From Oscillatoria sp. SIO1A7 (lineage in GTDB: Bacteria; Cyanobacteriota; Cyanobacteriia; Cyanobacteriales; Laspinemataceae), in NCBI GenBank assembly GCA_010672965.1, contig JAAHFN010000011.1:265772-328869 (forward strand): a DNA stretch of 63,098 bases, in the 5' to 3' direction. Positions 45,500 to 55,346 of the stretch are shown here, in pieces (the first letter of the stretch is position 1; the number at the start of each line of letters is the position of its first letter). Made by a program: the position numbers and the translations under genes. The notes beneath the pieces were generated by a model. The model ran no database searches. It saw only the letters and a program-made list of their open reading frames with translations, and was not told the DNA's origin.

Positions 45500-46636
45500 A
45501 TGAATAGAAAAGCGTTTCTTCAATTAATGGCGATCGCCTCTAGTTCTGCTATCTTAGGAAAAAATATAGCTGGCTGTTCGGCAGCCAAAACTCAGACAGA
45601 AACTACAATCGCATCTACTATGCCAGCCAACAACTCATTTTTCATGCCCGACGAAGCCGAACCCCACTTATGTACTTGGATGGCTTTTAGAGCCAGTGCA
45701 GATATTTGGGGGCGCGAATATTTTGCTGGAGTCCAAGACAATTTGGCAAGAATCGCCCGAGCGATCGCCAGATACGAACCAGTCAAAATGTTAGTGCTAG
45801 AAGAAGACTACGATATCGCTGCGGCCAAGTGCGGTTCCGAAGTGGAATTGATAGTTAGCTCCTTGGACGACCTCTGGATCAGGGATACGGGTTGTGTTTT
45901 TGTTGTTAACGAAGAAGGGGATAAAGCAGCGATTGATTTTAACTTTAATGGTTGGGGAAACAAGCAGCGTCATGCCAAGGATGCGGAAGTAGCTGCCTTT
46001 GTGGCGCAAGAGTCTGGAGTGCCCCTGTTCAATACAGATATTGTCTGTGAAGGAGGTGGCATAGAGGTGGATGGTCGCGGAACTGCTATTATTACTGAAA
46101 GTTGCGTTATTAATAGCAATCGCAATCCCGGTTGGAGCAAAAGCGATTGCGAAGCAGAATTAAAAGCTTTATTGGGACTGCGTAAAATTATCTGGCTACC
46201 GGGCATCAAAGGTTACGATATTACTGACGGGCATACGGACTTTTATGCGCGCTTTGCCGGTCCGGGCGTCGTCGTAGCTGGATACGATCCAAACCCCGAG
46301 TCTTTCGACCATGCCGTGACTAAAAGACATCTGGAAATTTTGCAAAGGGCAACAGATGCTGATGGAAATAAATTAGAGGTCGTCGTACTGGAAGCACCGA
46401 CAAGCATACGACCGGGATATGAAAGCGATGACTTTGCGGCAGGTTATATTAACTTTTACGTTATTAATGGTGCGGTAATTGCACCGGAGTTTGGCGATCG
46501 CAATGCCGACCGCCGCGCCAAAGAAACCCTTGCAGAACTGTTCGGCGATCGAGACATAGTGCAAATCAATATCGACGAAATTGCCTCTGGAGGTGGGGGA
46601 ATACATTGCACGACTCAGCAAGAACCTTTAGTTTAG
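45500..46636 (+). CDS. aguA: Agmatine deiminase / peptidyl-arginine-deiminase family lipoprotein
   Basis: A protein of 378 residues. It hydrolyses agmatine to N-carbamoylputrescine and ammonia in polyamine synthesis. Guanidino-enzyme residues are visible: WIRDTGCVFV, EGGGIEVDG, the His in DGHTDFYARF and the catalytic Cys370 in GGGGIHCTTQQEP. Unlike the usual cytosolic enzyme, it starts with a signal peptide (MNRKAFLQLMAIASSSAI) ending in the lipobox IAGC (Cys26), so an exported lipoprotein form is predicted. Substrate assignment beyond the family is inference. Downstream is a family-C element. Confidence 0.88.
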   Translation: MNRKAFLQLMAIASSSAILGKNIAGCSAAKTQTETTIASTMPANNSFFMPDEAEPHLCTWMAFRASADIWGREYFAGVQDNLARIARAIARYEPVKMLVLEEDYDIAAAKCGSEVELIVSSLDDLWIRDTGCVFVVNEEGDKAAIDFNFNGWGNKQRHAKDAEVAAFVAQESGVPLFNTDIVCEGGGIEVDGRGTAIITESCVINSNRNPGWSKSDCEAELKALLGLRKIIWLPGIKGYDITDGHTDFYARFAGPGVVVAGYDPNPESFDHAVTKRHLEILQRATDADGNKLEVVVLEAPTSIRPGYESDDFAAGYINFYVINGAVIAPEFGDRNADRRAKETLAELFGDRDIVQINIDEIASGGGGIHCTTQQEPLV

Positions 46637-46641
46637 TATTG

Positions 46642-46728
46642 ATATCAAATCCGGTTAAAGAGTCTTTGTAGGGGCGCTCCCGGGGACCCCTACAGTATTT
46701 ATGGAACAGCGGAAGCGGATTTGATATG
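46642..46728. mobile_element. Family-C MITE-like element, short form
   Basis: Ends atatcaaatccggttaaa and cggatttgatat. Internal gtaggggcgctcccgg / cggggacccctac hairpin. It starts five bases after the aguA stop and may serve as a terminator. Confidence 0.8.
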
Positions 46729-46895
46729 ACTTAGAGACTGCCATCTGATTGTTTAAAAAATAATTAAAAACTTACACCTTGCAAAAATAAGCCGATCGAG
46801 AGTAATACTCTAGTCGCTATTTTGCCGATGTTGACTTGCCAAGGTTAATGGCAGATATTCTTCAAGCAGCATCGGAACGGGACACTGCGCGAAGG

Positions 46896-47275
46896 TTCCG
46901 CTACCAACCAATCTGCTTCCCAAACCGAGATTTCTTGTAGATTAACCCTAATACCTACCCTTACAGGTTAAAGGCCATTGGGAGCTTTGGTTCCGCTACC
47001 AACCAATCTGCTTCCCAAACCGAGATTTCTTGTAGATTAACCCTAATACCTACCCTTACAGGTTAAAGGCCATTGGGAGCTTTGGTTCCGCTACAAACCA
47101 TTCTCTTTTCCAAGCCGAGATTTCTTGTAGATTAACCCTAATACCTGCCCTTACAGAATAAAGGCCATTGGGAGCTTTGGTTCCGCTACAAACCATTCTC
47201 TTTTCCAAACCGAGATTTCTTGTAGATTAACCCTAATACCTACCCTTACAGAACAAAGACCATTGGGAGCTTTGC
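46896..47275. repeat. Four tandem 95-bp repeats
   Basis: Units start at ttccgct on 46896, 46991, 47086 and 47181, and a fifth partial unit starts at 47276 and forms the 5' end of the next frame. Each contains ccgagatttcttgtagatta, accctaatacc, acccttacag and ccattgggagctttg. Copies 1-2 and 3-4 form sub-pairs (accaaccaatctgctt versus acaaaccattctctt). The period is exactly 95 bases each time. Confidence 0.9.
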
Positions 47276-47523
47276 TTCCGCTACAAACTAATCTGCTTTC
47301 TAAAGAAATAAAGATCGTTCTGGTCGATAGTGAAAAAACGCATCTTATTTTTGAAACGCTTACAGAGCAAGAGATTAAGCTTCTAAGCAGCTATGCTTAT
47401 CAAGGCAAGAATGCTTGCTGGAAAGCCTTCGAGAGCTTAGATGCCTCTTCCCTGACCCCAATAGCTGCGATCGCCTTCAAGTTGCTGCATAAGAGAAATA
47501 AACCAAGCAGCTTAAAAAGCTGA
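47263..47523 (+). CDS. Small hypothetical protein, N-terminus in repeat
   Basis: A frame of 86 residues beginning with TTG at 47263. The first ~16 codons (GALLPLQTNLLSK) lie in the fifth partial 95-bp unit. The remaining part (KIVLVDSEKTHLIFETLTEQEIKLLSSYAYQGKNACWKAFESLD) looks like real alpha/beta protein and has no upstream ATG. It may be a 5'-truncated gene or use the TTG. I do not recognise the family. Confidence 0.45.
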   Translation: MGALLPLQTNLLSKEIKIVLVDSEKTHLIFETLTEQEIKLLSSYAYQGKNACWKAFESLDASSLTPIAAIAFKLLHKRNKPSSLKS

Positions 47524-47935
47524 AATCCTTGTATATGTTAGCTTTACCTATTTTACCTAAAAATATTTCTATATCTGTATTAAAAACTAATGGTCTGAGG
47601 TTTTCTTTATGTATCTTTATTAAAACCGGTCTTTTTATGAAGAGTTGATAAAGAAGAGGACTATTCTATTGACAGACTCCTATCTATTGCTTAGAGTAGG
47701 AAATATAGGGCAGTTCGAGACGAAGACAAAAGAGTCAACAAGTGGTGCATCAACCTATACTCTAAAGTAGAAATAATATTAAAACTTTAGATGATAATAA
47801 ATAGGTTAAAAAATGATGGGTATATAAACTTAGGGTATGGGATATCGGCAAAGGATCGATCGCACCCATCTAGAACTTTTAAATCTGACTCTCTTCTGTC
47901 GCCCCTGGAAATAGTAAATTCACCAAGATCCGACA
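47524..47935. other. AT-rich intergenic region
   Basis: AT-rich, with no repeats of the local families until the next gene. It probably holds the promoter of the PEP-CTERM gene. I cannot place -10/-35 boxes with confidence. Confidence 0.4.
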
Positions 47936-48658
47936 ATGTTTAAGAAATCTATTCTGGCTGCTGGAACGGCAGTAATGACTGGCGCGATCGCAATCCTAGC
48001 TCCTCTAAGTGCGGAAGCTTTTGAGATGGGTCGCTATCGCCTGCACAGCCACAATGATGGTGTTTTGATTGGAGAAGGTTCCCCTGCATACGGATTGCGA
48101 ATGGATGGAATGCTTGATGGCGGTCCGCTGACTTTTAGCTTCGATCGGGGAGACTCGGAAGTCTATTTAGAATACAAAGATAACGAAGTCCGCATCTTTG
48201 GACAGGCTGCCGCTTTTGAAAAGAAAAACGGTAGCTACGAAGGCGTTGGCGACTGGAATATCGACATGACTTACAAGATTGACCGAGTGGGAGACAACGG
48301 TAGCTTGTGGGTCGATGATAGTCCTGCAAGCGGGACGATTACGGAGGTAGATGGTCTCGGCCGCTCCTTCAACCTCGCCGAAAAACGGAAGGTGAATGAC
48401 GCCGGCGTTGAAACCTACTCCTTTGGGATCAATACCGGACACCGAGATGAAAGCGGCTATTCCGGTTGGGGTTGGGTGATGAAAGAGCTACCCAACGGCG
48501 ATTATGTACGCGACGAAACTCAAGATTTCTTGTTTAAGGTGGGCGACAAGGTTCCCACCGCCAGCACTCCAGAGCCCGGAACTCTCCTCGGTTTGCTTGG
48601 TGTGGGGGCTCTAGGCTTAGGAACCGCCGCTAAACGCCGGCAGGAGCAAAATAGCTAA
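47936..48658 (+). CDS. PEP-CTERM sorted extracellular protein
   Basis: A protein of 240 residues. The signal peptide (SILAAGTAVMTGAIAILAPLSAEA) is cleaved near residue 29. The C-terminus TPEPGTLLGLLGVGALGLGT followed by AAKRRQ is the PEP-CTERM sorting signal: PEP motif, hydrophobic helix, basic end. Such proteins are handled by an exosortase and end up in the matrix or envelope. The body is beta-rich (GRYRLHSHNDGVLIGEG) and carries no enzymatic motif. A hairpin follows the stop. Confidence 0.9.
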   Translation: MFKKSILAAGTAVMTGAIAILAPLSAEAFEMGRYRLHSHNDGVLIGEGSPAYGLRMDGMLDGGPLTFSFDRGDSEVYLEYKDNEVRIFGQAAAFEKKNGSYEGVGDWNIDMTYKIDRVGDNGSLWVDDSPASGTITEVDGLGRSFNLAEKRKVNDAGVETYSFGINTGHRDESGYSGWGWVMKELPNGDYVRDETQDFLFKVGDKVPTASTPEPGTLLGLLGVGALGLGTAAKRRQEQNS

Positions 48659-48708
48659 AACGCTATTAGACAAGACTGCCAAGACTGCATAATTATGGAC
48701 AGATTCCC

Positions 48709-48738
48709 TCAACCTCCCTTTTTTAGGGGGGCTTTTTG
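48709..48738 (+). terminator. Hairpin after PEP-CTERM gene
   Basis: cctccctttttta pairs with the following ggggggc, and a ctttttgc T-run ends it. It lies about 55 bases after the stop and faces the 3' end of the WD40 gene. Confidence 0.6.
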
Positions 48739-48786
48739 CATTTATATATATATGCAATAATTATTATTGAATCATCTACTTTTGCC

Positions 48787-51700
48787 TTACAAAATGCCAT
48801 CGCAAAGGCGGCGATCGCTCTCTTTAAGACTTGGGTTGGTTTTCAAATAATCCCGAACCAAACCGCAGCCTTCTCGCAACAGTTCGTCTAAATCCAGATT
48901 CCATAAAATCGCCGTACCGTCGCGACTTGCAGAAGCTAGCAAAGAGCCATCGGGACTAAAGCTGACGCTCCGTACTTCATCGGCGTGACCTTTCAAAGTT
49001 TTTAATAAAGTCCCGTCTCGATGCCAAAGTTTAACCATATTATCGGTACTGCCAGAGGCGAGAATCCTGCCGTCGGGACTAAAGCTAATGCCAGTGACTC
49101 GACCCGTATGTCTTAAAATCCCCAAGGGCGTACCGTCGCGATGCCAGAGTCGCGCAGTTCCGTGGGCGCTGGTGCTGGCCAGCATCTCGCCATCGGGGCT
49201 GAAACGAACGTCCAAAACATGGGTTGTATGTTCTTTTAAGACCTGCTTGGAAATCCCCTCGGAATCCCAGAGCTGAATCCGATTATCGTTGCTCGCCGAA
49301 GCCAGAATTAGACCGTCCGGGCTGAAGCTGACGCTATTGACGGGTTGAGAATGTCCTGCCAAGGTTTTCAATAGCTTGCCGTCGTCGATTCTCCAAAGTC
49401 TAACTTTATTATCGGCACTCCCCGAAGCTAGCATCTCGCCGTCGGGGCTGAAACTGACGCTATTAACTCCGTTGTCGTGACCCTGGAAAGTTTGCAGCAA
49501 TTCTCCCTCTCGGCTCCAGAGCTTAGCGGTATTATCTTCGCTCCCCGAAGCCAGTTTTCTCCCATCCGCCGAGAAACTAACTGCCATAACTTTGCCCCGA
49601 TGGCCGTTTAAAGTGCGGAGCAATTTTCCTGAGCGGTTCCAGAGCTTAACTGTTGTGTCCGAGCCACCGGAAGCGAGGGTGCTGCCGTCGGGACTAAAAC
49701 TGACGCTCCAGACTTCGCCTTTATGGCCGGTCAGCCGTTTCAATCCTTGGGTTTTCAGGCTCCAGAGTCTCACTGTTTCGTCAACGCTGGCAGAGGCGAG
49801 GGTCTGGCCGTCGGGACTGAAACTGACGCTGTAGGCGGGAGCGCTATGTCCTTTAAAGGTTTGGGTAAAGGTTTGGGTGCCGTCGGAGCGCCAAATTTTT
49901 ATGGTCTGGTCGTAACTGGCCGAAGCCAAAGCTCCACCGTCTGGACTAAAGGCGACGCTACGCACGGAACGGCTATGACCGACTAAGGTTGCTAGCAAGC
50001 GAGAATGGCTCTCTATTGAATTTTGATTTTGCTGGATTTTTTGGGCAGCTTTGCTTTGAATTTGGATGGCAGAAGCCAGTCTAAATTGTTGTTGCTGCTG
50101 CTCTAGGTTTGGGGAGGCGATCGCTACCGAAACATCAAACTCAGAATCGACAATCCCCGCTAAGTTCCAGATTTTAATTGTATTATCGTTGCTGCCGGAT
50201 GCTAGAGTTTGACCGTCGGGACTAAAGGCGACGGTGCGAACGGAGTCGCTATGTCCCCTCAAGGTTTCCAGAAACTTTATTCCTCTGGCTTGCTTATTGG
50301 CACTGGTGCGGTCAAAAGTAGTTGCAGAGGATCCCCCCCAAACCCCCCCCCTTCGACTCCGCTCAGGACATGCTTTTGGAAGGGGGGGCAAAGAAGCCAA
50401 TGGCGTTTTTAAGGGGGGTTTGGGGGGATCGTCCGACTGGGGTATCCCATGACGATCGACGGGTTTTGACCATACTCTATTTGTATCGGCGATCGCAGAG
50501 CTATTTTCGCTATTCTCCCTAGCAGACTCTCTAGGAGACTCTCCAGGTTTCATGTTTCCGAGCAAAACGCCATGCTGCCAAAATTTTATCTCGCCATATT
50601 GCTTCAAAGTTTCCAGCAACCTTATTCCTATCGCCTGCCACTTTTCCTGGGAGAGCTTTGCAGGATCTAGATCGCCATCTAGGCTCCAGATTTTTATCGT
50701 TTGGTCGGTTCCGCCGGAAGCGAGGATTTGGCCGTCGGGACTAAAGGCAACGCTAGTAATCCAACCTTTATGGCCGGTTAATGTCGCCAGTTTTTCACCA
50801 TTCTGGCTCCAGAGTTTTACCGTGCCGTCGGCACCGCCCGATGCTATAACTGTGCCCTGTGGATTAAAACTGACGCTGGTAACTTTGTCTTGATGACTTT
50901 GCAAAGTTTTTTGTAAAGTCCCGTCTCGATGCCAAAGTTTAATCGTTCCGTCGTAGCTGGCAGAAGCTAGGGTTTGGCTGTCGGGACTGAAGCTAATGCT
51001 CCTAACGCGATCGCTATGTCCTCTTAATGTAGCGATCGCCCTGCCGTCTGGATGCCAAAGTCTAATAGTAGCGTCGTCGCTGGCAGAAGCAATAGTTGCG
51101 CCGTCGGGGCTGAAACTGACAGCGATCGCGCTTTTGGTATGCCCCTCCAAGCGATTTCGCTCTTTCAAACCATGTACTATCTGATGCAAAGTCATTAAAA
51201 CGCGAACCCGGGTATCGGAGCCAATGCCAATTGCTCCTTTCATAGTTCGGGCTGCTTTCAGGCTTTCCACCAGGGCATCTAGGCCGCGATCGGATTTAAA
51301 CAGTTCTTCGGAAAATAAACTGAGAGCGCTAAGCTGGATGTTGCTCTCGCTAACTGATGCCTTTACCCAAAAAACTCCAGTCAAAAAAGTCAGTACGGAC
51401 ATCGCCGCCCCAGCGCTGCCGGTAATAAGGCGCGCCCTTATCTGTCTCTCCCGCTTTAGCTTTTGCTGTAGTTTTTCTTCTGCCAGAGCGCGGCGTTCTT
51501 GCTCCTCTGCTAGTTCTTCAAGGAGTTGTTTTTCCCGAGATAAGCGCTCGATTTCGCCGCGATTCCATTCTTCTCGGTTGCGGAAATCTGCCAGCTCCAT
51601 TTCTTGGCTGGCTGCCAAAAATTGATAGTCAACATTGCTCAGGCTTTTGCCCGCCGCCCATTTTTGCGCTTCTTGCAAAGCCCGCCCGCGCAACAATCGC

Positions 51701-53019
51701 GATTCGTCCCGACCCTCGGAAGCCAACCAGGCATTTAAGGCTTCGGCGTAGGGTCGCAAGTCAAAGAGAGTTTTTTCGACCCAAGCGAGATTGAAGATTT
51801 CTCGATAAATGCGATTGCTAACTTTGAGCAGTCCGTCCCGCCTGACTGCTAAACCGGATAGGCGCAATGAAGTTTGTTCGGGACTGTCGTCGGCGGTAAT
51901 TGCACCGAGTTGCAATATTTTTTGATAGAGCCCGAGCAGTCGGCTGGCTCTTTGTTCGTTGCCGAGGATGCGATCGCGCACTGTTTTTAAATGGGCTGGC
52001 TCGTCCCGAGATTCCCAATTAGCAATTATCTGCGATCGCACTAATTCTTCTATATAAGACGCGGGTGTGGGGTGTGGGGTGTAGGGTGTAGGGTGTGGGG
52101 TGTAGGGTGTAGGGTGTAGAGGGGAGCTTTGCAATTCCCGATTCTCGATGCCCAATTCCCCATCAGATCCCCCCCAAACCCCCTTAGAAAGGGGGGAGCT
52201 TTGCAATTCCCGATTCCCGATTCCCGATTCCCGATTCCCAATTCCCAATTCCCAATTCCCCACGGCTATTTGACATAATTTTTGAGTTAGGAAGGGCTGT
52301 CCCCCCGTCCAGGCCAATATCTCGGCGATCGCTTTTTGGGGATTCTCGACTTTGCCTTCGAGTCCTTTGGCTAGGGGCTGGGCTTCCTGGAGTTGAAAGC
52401 CGTATAAATCTATGGCTTGACCGATATTAAAAGGCGTGCGCGTCGGGTCGGCGATTAAGTCCGATGGCGTCCCCACACCCAATAGGGCAAAAGCGAGGCG
52501 ATCGTATTTTGGATTTTGGGCGCGCTTGTTATAGCAAGCCCGAATAAGAGCAAAAAAATCGTCTAGAGATTCTTTGACGCTGAGAACGCTATCGATTTCG
52601 TCGATGAAAATGACAATATTTGCCGCTATTTCGACCAGCAGCACTTGTTCGATTAATTCCCCCAAGCGCTGCACCGGCGAAATTGAGATTCTCTGTTGCC
52701 ACCAGGTCATAAATTCTAAGGGATCGAAGAGGTCGAAACTGCTGGCCAGCTTGTAGGCGACGCCGCCGTACCACTGCTCTAGAGATATCTGCTGGCTGCC
52801 AATATCGGAAATGTCGATGCTGGCGCAGGCGATTCCTTCTTCCTGCAATTTTTTCATGGTTCGGACTTGCAGGCTGGACTTGCCCATTTGCCGGGAGTTG
52901 AGAACGTAGCAAAATTCCCCGGCTTTGAGCCGTTGGTAGAGATCTCTATCTGCCTGTCGCATTACATAGGTGGGCGCGTTCTCGGGTAAGCTGCCGCCGA
53001 CTTGGTATTGGTAAGTCAT
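48787..53019 (-). CDS. AAA-like/14-WD40 protein with translated repeat insertions
   Basis: A protein of 1410 residues. Residues 1-250 are an AAA-like NTPase found in cyanobacterial WD40 proteins ([17 protein letters not shown]-loop, [12 protein letters not shown] Walker B). A coiled coil (480-530, [17 protein letters not shown]) and one membrane helix ([16 protein letters not shown]) precede 14 WD40 repeats (each with an SFSPDG-type turn), enough for two seven-blade propellers. Two segments are repeat-derived and in frame: residues about 252-320 ([21 protein letters not shown]) from heptamers, and about 848-904 (family-B element, [10 protein letters not shown]) between WD repeats 4 and 5. Such proteins are signalling scaffolds; the partner is unknown. 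Confidence 0.9.
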   Translation of the reverse strand: MTYQYQVGGSLPENAPTYVMRQADRDLYQRLKAGEFCYVLNSRQMGKSSLQVRTMKKLQEEGIACASIDISDIGSQQISLEQWYGGVAYKLASSFDLFDPLEFMTWWQQRISISPVQRLGELIEQVLLVEIAANIVIFIDEIDSVLSVKESLDDFFALIRACYNKRAQNPKYDRLAFALLGVGTPSDLIADPTRTPFNIGQAIDLYGFQLQEAQPLAKGLEGKVENPQKAIAEILAWTGGQPFLTQKLCQIAVGNWELGIGNRESGIGNRELQSSPLSKGVWGGSDGELGIENRELQSSPLHPTPYTPHPTPYTPHPTPASYIEELVRSQIIANWESRDEPAHLKTVRDRILGNEQRASRLLGLYQKILQLGAITADDSPEQTSLRLSGLAVRRDGLLKVSNRIYREIFNLAWVEKTLFDLRPYAEALNAWLASEGRDESRLLRGRALQEAQKWAAGKSLSNVDYQFLAASQEMELADFRNREEWNRGEIERLSREKQLLEELAEEQERRALAEEKLQQKLKRERQIRARLITGSAGAAMSVLTFLTGVFWVKASVSESNIQLSALSLFSEELFKSDRGLDALVESLKAARTMKGAIGIGSDTRVRVLMTLHQIVHGLKERNRLEGHTKSAIAVSFSPDGATIASASDDATIRLWHPDGRAIATLRGHSDRVRSISFSPDSQTLASASYDGTIKLWHRDGTLQKTLQSHQDKVTSVSFNPQGTVIASGGADGTVKLWSQNGEKLATLTGHKGWITSVAFSPDGQILASGGTDQTIKIWSLDGDLDPAKLSQEKWQAIGIRLLETLKQYGEIKFWQHGVLLGNMKPGESPRESARENSENSSAIADTNRVWSKPVDRHGIPQSDDPPKPPLKTPLASLPPLPKACPERSRRGGVWGGSSATTFDRTSANKQARGIKFLETLRGHSDSVRTVAFSPDGQTLASGSNDNTIKIWNLAGIVDSEFDVSVAIASPNLEQQQQQFRLASAIQIQSKAAQKIQQNQNSIESHSRLLATLVGHSRSVRSVAFSPDGGALASASYDQTIKIWRSDGTQTFTQTFKGHSAPAYSVSFSPDGQTLASASVDETVRLWSLKTQGLKRLTGHKGEVWSVSFSPDGSTLASGGSDTTVKLWNRSGKLLRTLNGHRGKVMAVSFSADGRKLASGSEDNTAKLWSREGELLQTFQGHDNGVNSVSFSPDGEMLASGSADNKVRLWRIDDGKLLKTLAGHSQPVNSVSFSPDGLILASASNDNRIQLWDSEGISKQVLKEHTTHVLDVRFSPDGEMLASTSAHGTARLWHRDGTPLGILRHTGRVTGISFSPDGRILASGSTDNMVKLWHRDGTLLKTLKGHADEVRSVSFSPDGSLLASASRDGTAILWNLDLDELLREGCGLVRDYLKTNPSLKESDRRLCDGIL
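50306..50474. mobile_element. Family-B element inside the WD40 gene
   Basis: Ends ggtgcggtcaaaag and ttttgaccatac match 11935-12074. It contains ggatcccccccaaacccc / aaggggggtttggggggatc and a nested ttcgactccgctcaggacat repeat. It is translated without stop in the host frame. Confidence 0.85.
52058..52262. repeat. Heptamer insertion inside the WD40 gene
   Basis: ggtgtggggtgtagg heptamers (52062-52118) and cccgattccc/cccaattccc repeats with a gatcccccccaaaccccctt element. All are open in the minus-strand frame, adding about 68 residues between the AAA-like domain and its C-terminal helices. Confidence 0.85.
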
Positions 53020-53909
53020 TTTTTTTTATCTAGGTAGCGATCGCATTGCCTAGGATAAGGGCCCTTCTCGCGCCTCTACACCTATATAGCACTACGCATT
53101 AAAGTTAGGACAGTTCAAATCTCGCTCCTTGCTAGTAACGGCAAGGCTTGTGCCGATCGCATGACTGCTCTCTTGCTGATTGCTTACTGCTATAGTATCG
53201 CTTGCAAACTCGCGATCGCCCGGACCGACTTCGGGGGCTGCTTGCAAACTCGCGCTTCTGATGGCTCCCCGACCCTAAGCCCTGGCTCGTCACTAACGAG
53301 GTTATACGAACCGCCCTAGTGTCTGCCTTAAAATAATAGGTTGGGCCCGCAATCAAAGAAACGCAACTATACTAATCGTTGCGTTGGGTTTCGTTTCTTA
53401 ACCCAACCTACAGTTACATACGATTTTAGGGTTGCCAAAGCACTAGATGAACCCCAGAACAAGTTATTTAAGCTAAATAATATGCTTAGTTTTAAACTTA
53501 TAATAAACCTTCTTGATTTATTTTAAATACCGTTTATCAAGTATAAATTCTTAAAAAAATTTAAACTGCGTATTGCTAAAAAAGCGATCGAAGCTTCATT
53601 AAGTATGAAATCATAAAACATCGCAAAAATTTACCATTTTATCTACAAAATATCCAATACAAAACGAAATTAATATGCCATAAATGTAAACAAGGAATAC
53701 AAAGGAGGGTACGAAAGCTACTTTCCACCAAACACCGACCAATTGAGGCGGAACTAATTCGCGATCGCCTTGCATAGAGCATACGGTTAATTACCCCGTA
53801 TGCCCGGGGGGTCCCGCCTGTCCCGCCTGTACCCCCCAGACATACCCAGGCATACGGATGGTCGAAGCAGGGCGATCGCTACGCAAAACTAATGATAAGG
53901 AACAGGAAA
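53020..53909. other. Intergenic region with palindrome
   Basis: Contains an imperfect palindrome, taggttgggcccgc ... gttgggtttcgtttc (53337-53411), related to 28037-28109. There are also dispersed repeats (atagcactacgca, ggcaaggcttgtgc), an AT-rich section (53480-53700) and a catacgg repeat cluster (53780-53860). AAGGA at 53897-53901 is the ribosome-binding site for the LysM gene. Confidence 0.55.
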
Positions 53910-54341
53910 ATGAGAAAGTTGATAGCGCCAATTCTGGCCATTTTTATTTCTTTGGTCTCGGTCTTTTTCGCTCCAAGTGCCGTCTATGCCGAGCCCGCCT
54001 TCGGTGACGGGGTTGATTATTCTCGTCTACTGTCCTATGCGGTAGTCTTTCCACCTCGTATATATACGGCTCAACCGGGCGACAACCTTTATGAGATTGC
54101 CAATCGCTTTGAAGTACCGTTTAACGTATTAGAGCGCGATAATCCTCAAATCCAGAACCCTAGTCTAATCTATCCCGATCAAATTGTGCGTATCCCGGGG
54201 AAATGTCAGGTTCAATCAGGCGATACCCTTTATGGGATTGCCAATGGCTTTGGAGTACCGTTAAACCAATTAGAGTACGACAATCCTCAAATCCAGAACC
54301 CTAACGAAATCTATCCTGGTGAAATTGTTTACGTCCCATAA
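53910..54341 (+). CDS. Secreted protein with two LysM domains
   Basis: A protein of 143 residues. The signal peptide (LIAPILAIFISLVSVFFAPSAVYA) is followed by two LysM modules: YTAQPGDNLYEIANRFEVP and CQVQSGDTLYGIANGFGVP, each ending IYPDQIV or IYPGEIVYVP. LysM binds peptidoglycan or chitin-like glycans, so a wall-associated role is likely. No catalytic domain is attached. The ATG at 53892 is also in frame, but AAGGA eight bases before 53910 supports the later start. The two modules share DNPQIQNP and derive from duplication. Confidence 0.88.
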   Translation: MRKLIAPILAIFISLVSVFFAPSAVYAEPAFGDGVDYSRLLSYAVVFPPRIYTAQPGDNLYEIANRFEVPFNVLERDNPQIQNPSLIYPDQIVRIPGKCQVQSGDTLYGIANGFGVPLNQLEYDNPQIQNPNEIYPGEIVYVP

Positions 54342-54419
54342 GTAGGATTAAAACTGCCGTAGAGATTGTCTTAAATGTCAAGGCTGCAGACAAGTCCGCC
54401 TGACTCTCTCAAGGTACAA

Positions 54420-54447
54420 GGATGTGGGAGCGATCGCTCCCACATCC
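54420..54447. terminator. 28-nt perfect palindrome with HIP1 centre
   Basis: ggatgtgggagcga is the exact complement of tcgctcccacatcc, with GCGATCGC-type sequence at the centre. It lies 80 bases after the LysM stop and may terminate or stabilise that transcript, although no T-run follows. A second hairpin, agaaccccggttttt / aaaaaccggggttct, lies at 54517-54551. Confidence 0.55.
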
Positions 54448-54539
54448 TTGCCTGCTTAACAATTCTCTTACAGGGTTTAAATTTTGCCTGCAAGAGCTAG
54501 ATACGAACCTGTGCAAAGAACCCCGGTTTTTCCCAAAAA

Positions 54540-54930
54540 AACCGGGGTTCTGAAAAAGTTTCTGAACTCAAAGTTATGCCTGGGACAACCGGAGCTTTCC
54601 TCTGTATCATTTGGGTCGTTATTTGCAGTTTTTCGGCAATCTCCCGACAGCGCTTTTCTGGGGGCCAGTCTTTGCCTCCTATACCCGTCACTATTCTCAG
54701 CCAAGGACGAGAGTCGGTATTGCGGCGATACATAACCGTCCAGACTGTTCCCCCTCGATCCAAGTCCGGTTGCTCTTGGCAGTAGAAGCGGTCTTTTTCA
54801 GGTTATCGTGGGGCCCAGGGATATAACAATCTGGTAGAGACCGACAGCAAGACCGGCCAGACCCAAGACCAAACCCGCCCACTGGAAAAAACTGTTATAT
54901 ATTTTCCTGCTGATTGTTTTCTGAAGCCAT
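54540..54930 (-). pseudogene. COP23-domain gene, broken by frameshifts
   Basis: Reading the minus strand from the ATG at 54930 and changing frames gives, in order: MASENNQQENI; WAGLVLGLAGLAVGLYQIVI (membrane helix); DRFYCQEQPDLDRGGTVWTV; then RPWLRIVTGIGGKDW and PPEKRCREIAEKLQ. The last pieces match the COP23 pattern of cyanobacterial secreted proteins (Cys, W.., PP-RC--I). At least two indels and in-frame stops separate them. The rest of the domain is shifted again (NNDPNDTEESSG). The family call is moderate; the decay is clear. It ends at the accccggttttt hairpin. Confidence 0.55.
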
Positions 54931-55092
54931 TTGACCGAAGGACAGATCTAAAGGTTTTCTATATCCAGGATAGCACCGGAGGCAGGGAGCTGGAGGAGCT
55001 GGTGGGAGCCTCTCGCGACTTGGCAATCCTTCAGAACCGGCTACAGCGAGATATAAAGTAAAATTAAGAATATAAGTTGTGGAGGAAAACCC

Positions 55093-55344
55093 ATGAACTC
55101 AAAACCGCTAGAAATAGAAGGAACCTGGGAAGAGGTTATGGCTCGCAAGGAAGAACGAGCCGGACGCCGGGTCCGCGTGACAGTTCTCTCTGATTCCTCA
55201 GAATTGTCGTCTCCTGAGAAGACGCCGTATTTTCGTCCTGCTTCCGGTCGTTCTATTTTAAGACACGCAGGAACGTGGCAAGGTGACGATTTTGAGGAAT
55301 GTCTTAGTTTAGTTTATGAAACGCGCTCTGAGTTGGAGTTCTAA
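55093..55344 (+). CDS. Antitoxin of a VapBC-like pair
   Basis: A protein of 83 residues. The C-terminal motif GRSILRHAGTWQGDDFEECLSLVYETRSE is common in cyanobacterial antitoxins paired with PIN toxins, and the N-terminal half (EGTWEEVMARKEERAGRRVRVTVL) is a DNA-binding or swapped-hairpin type. It ends 2 bases before the toxin frame (55347), as expected for coupling. The antitoxin is intact though the toxin is broken. Confidence 0.65.
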   Translation: MNSKPLEIEGTWEEVMARKEERAGRRVRVTVLSDSSELSSPEKTPYFRPASGRSILRHAGTWQGDDFEECLSLVYETRSELEF

Positions 55345-55346
55345 AA

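Noticed and set aside
46896-47275. 95-bp array as a CRISPR
   Set aside because: The whole unit is conserved with no variable spacers.
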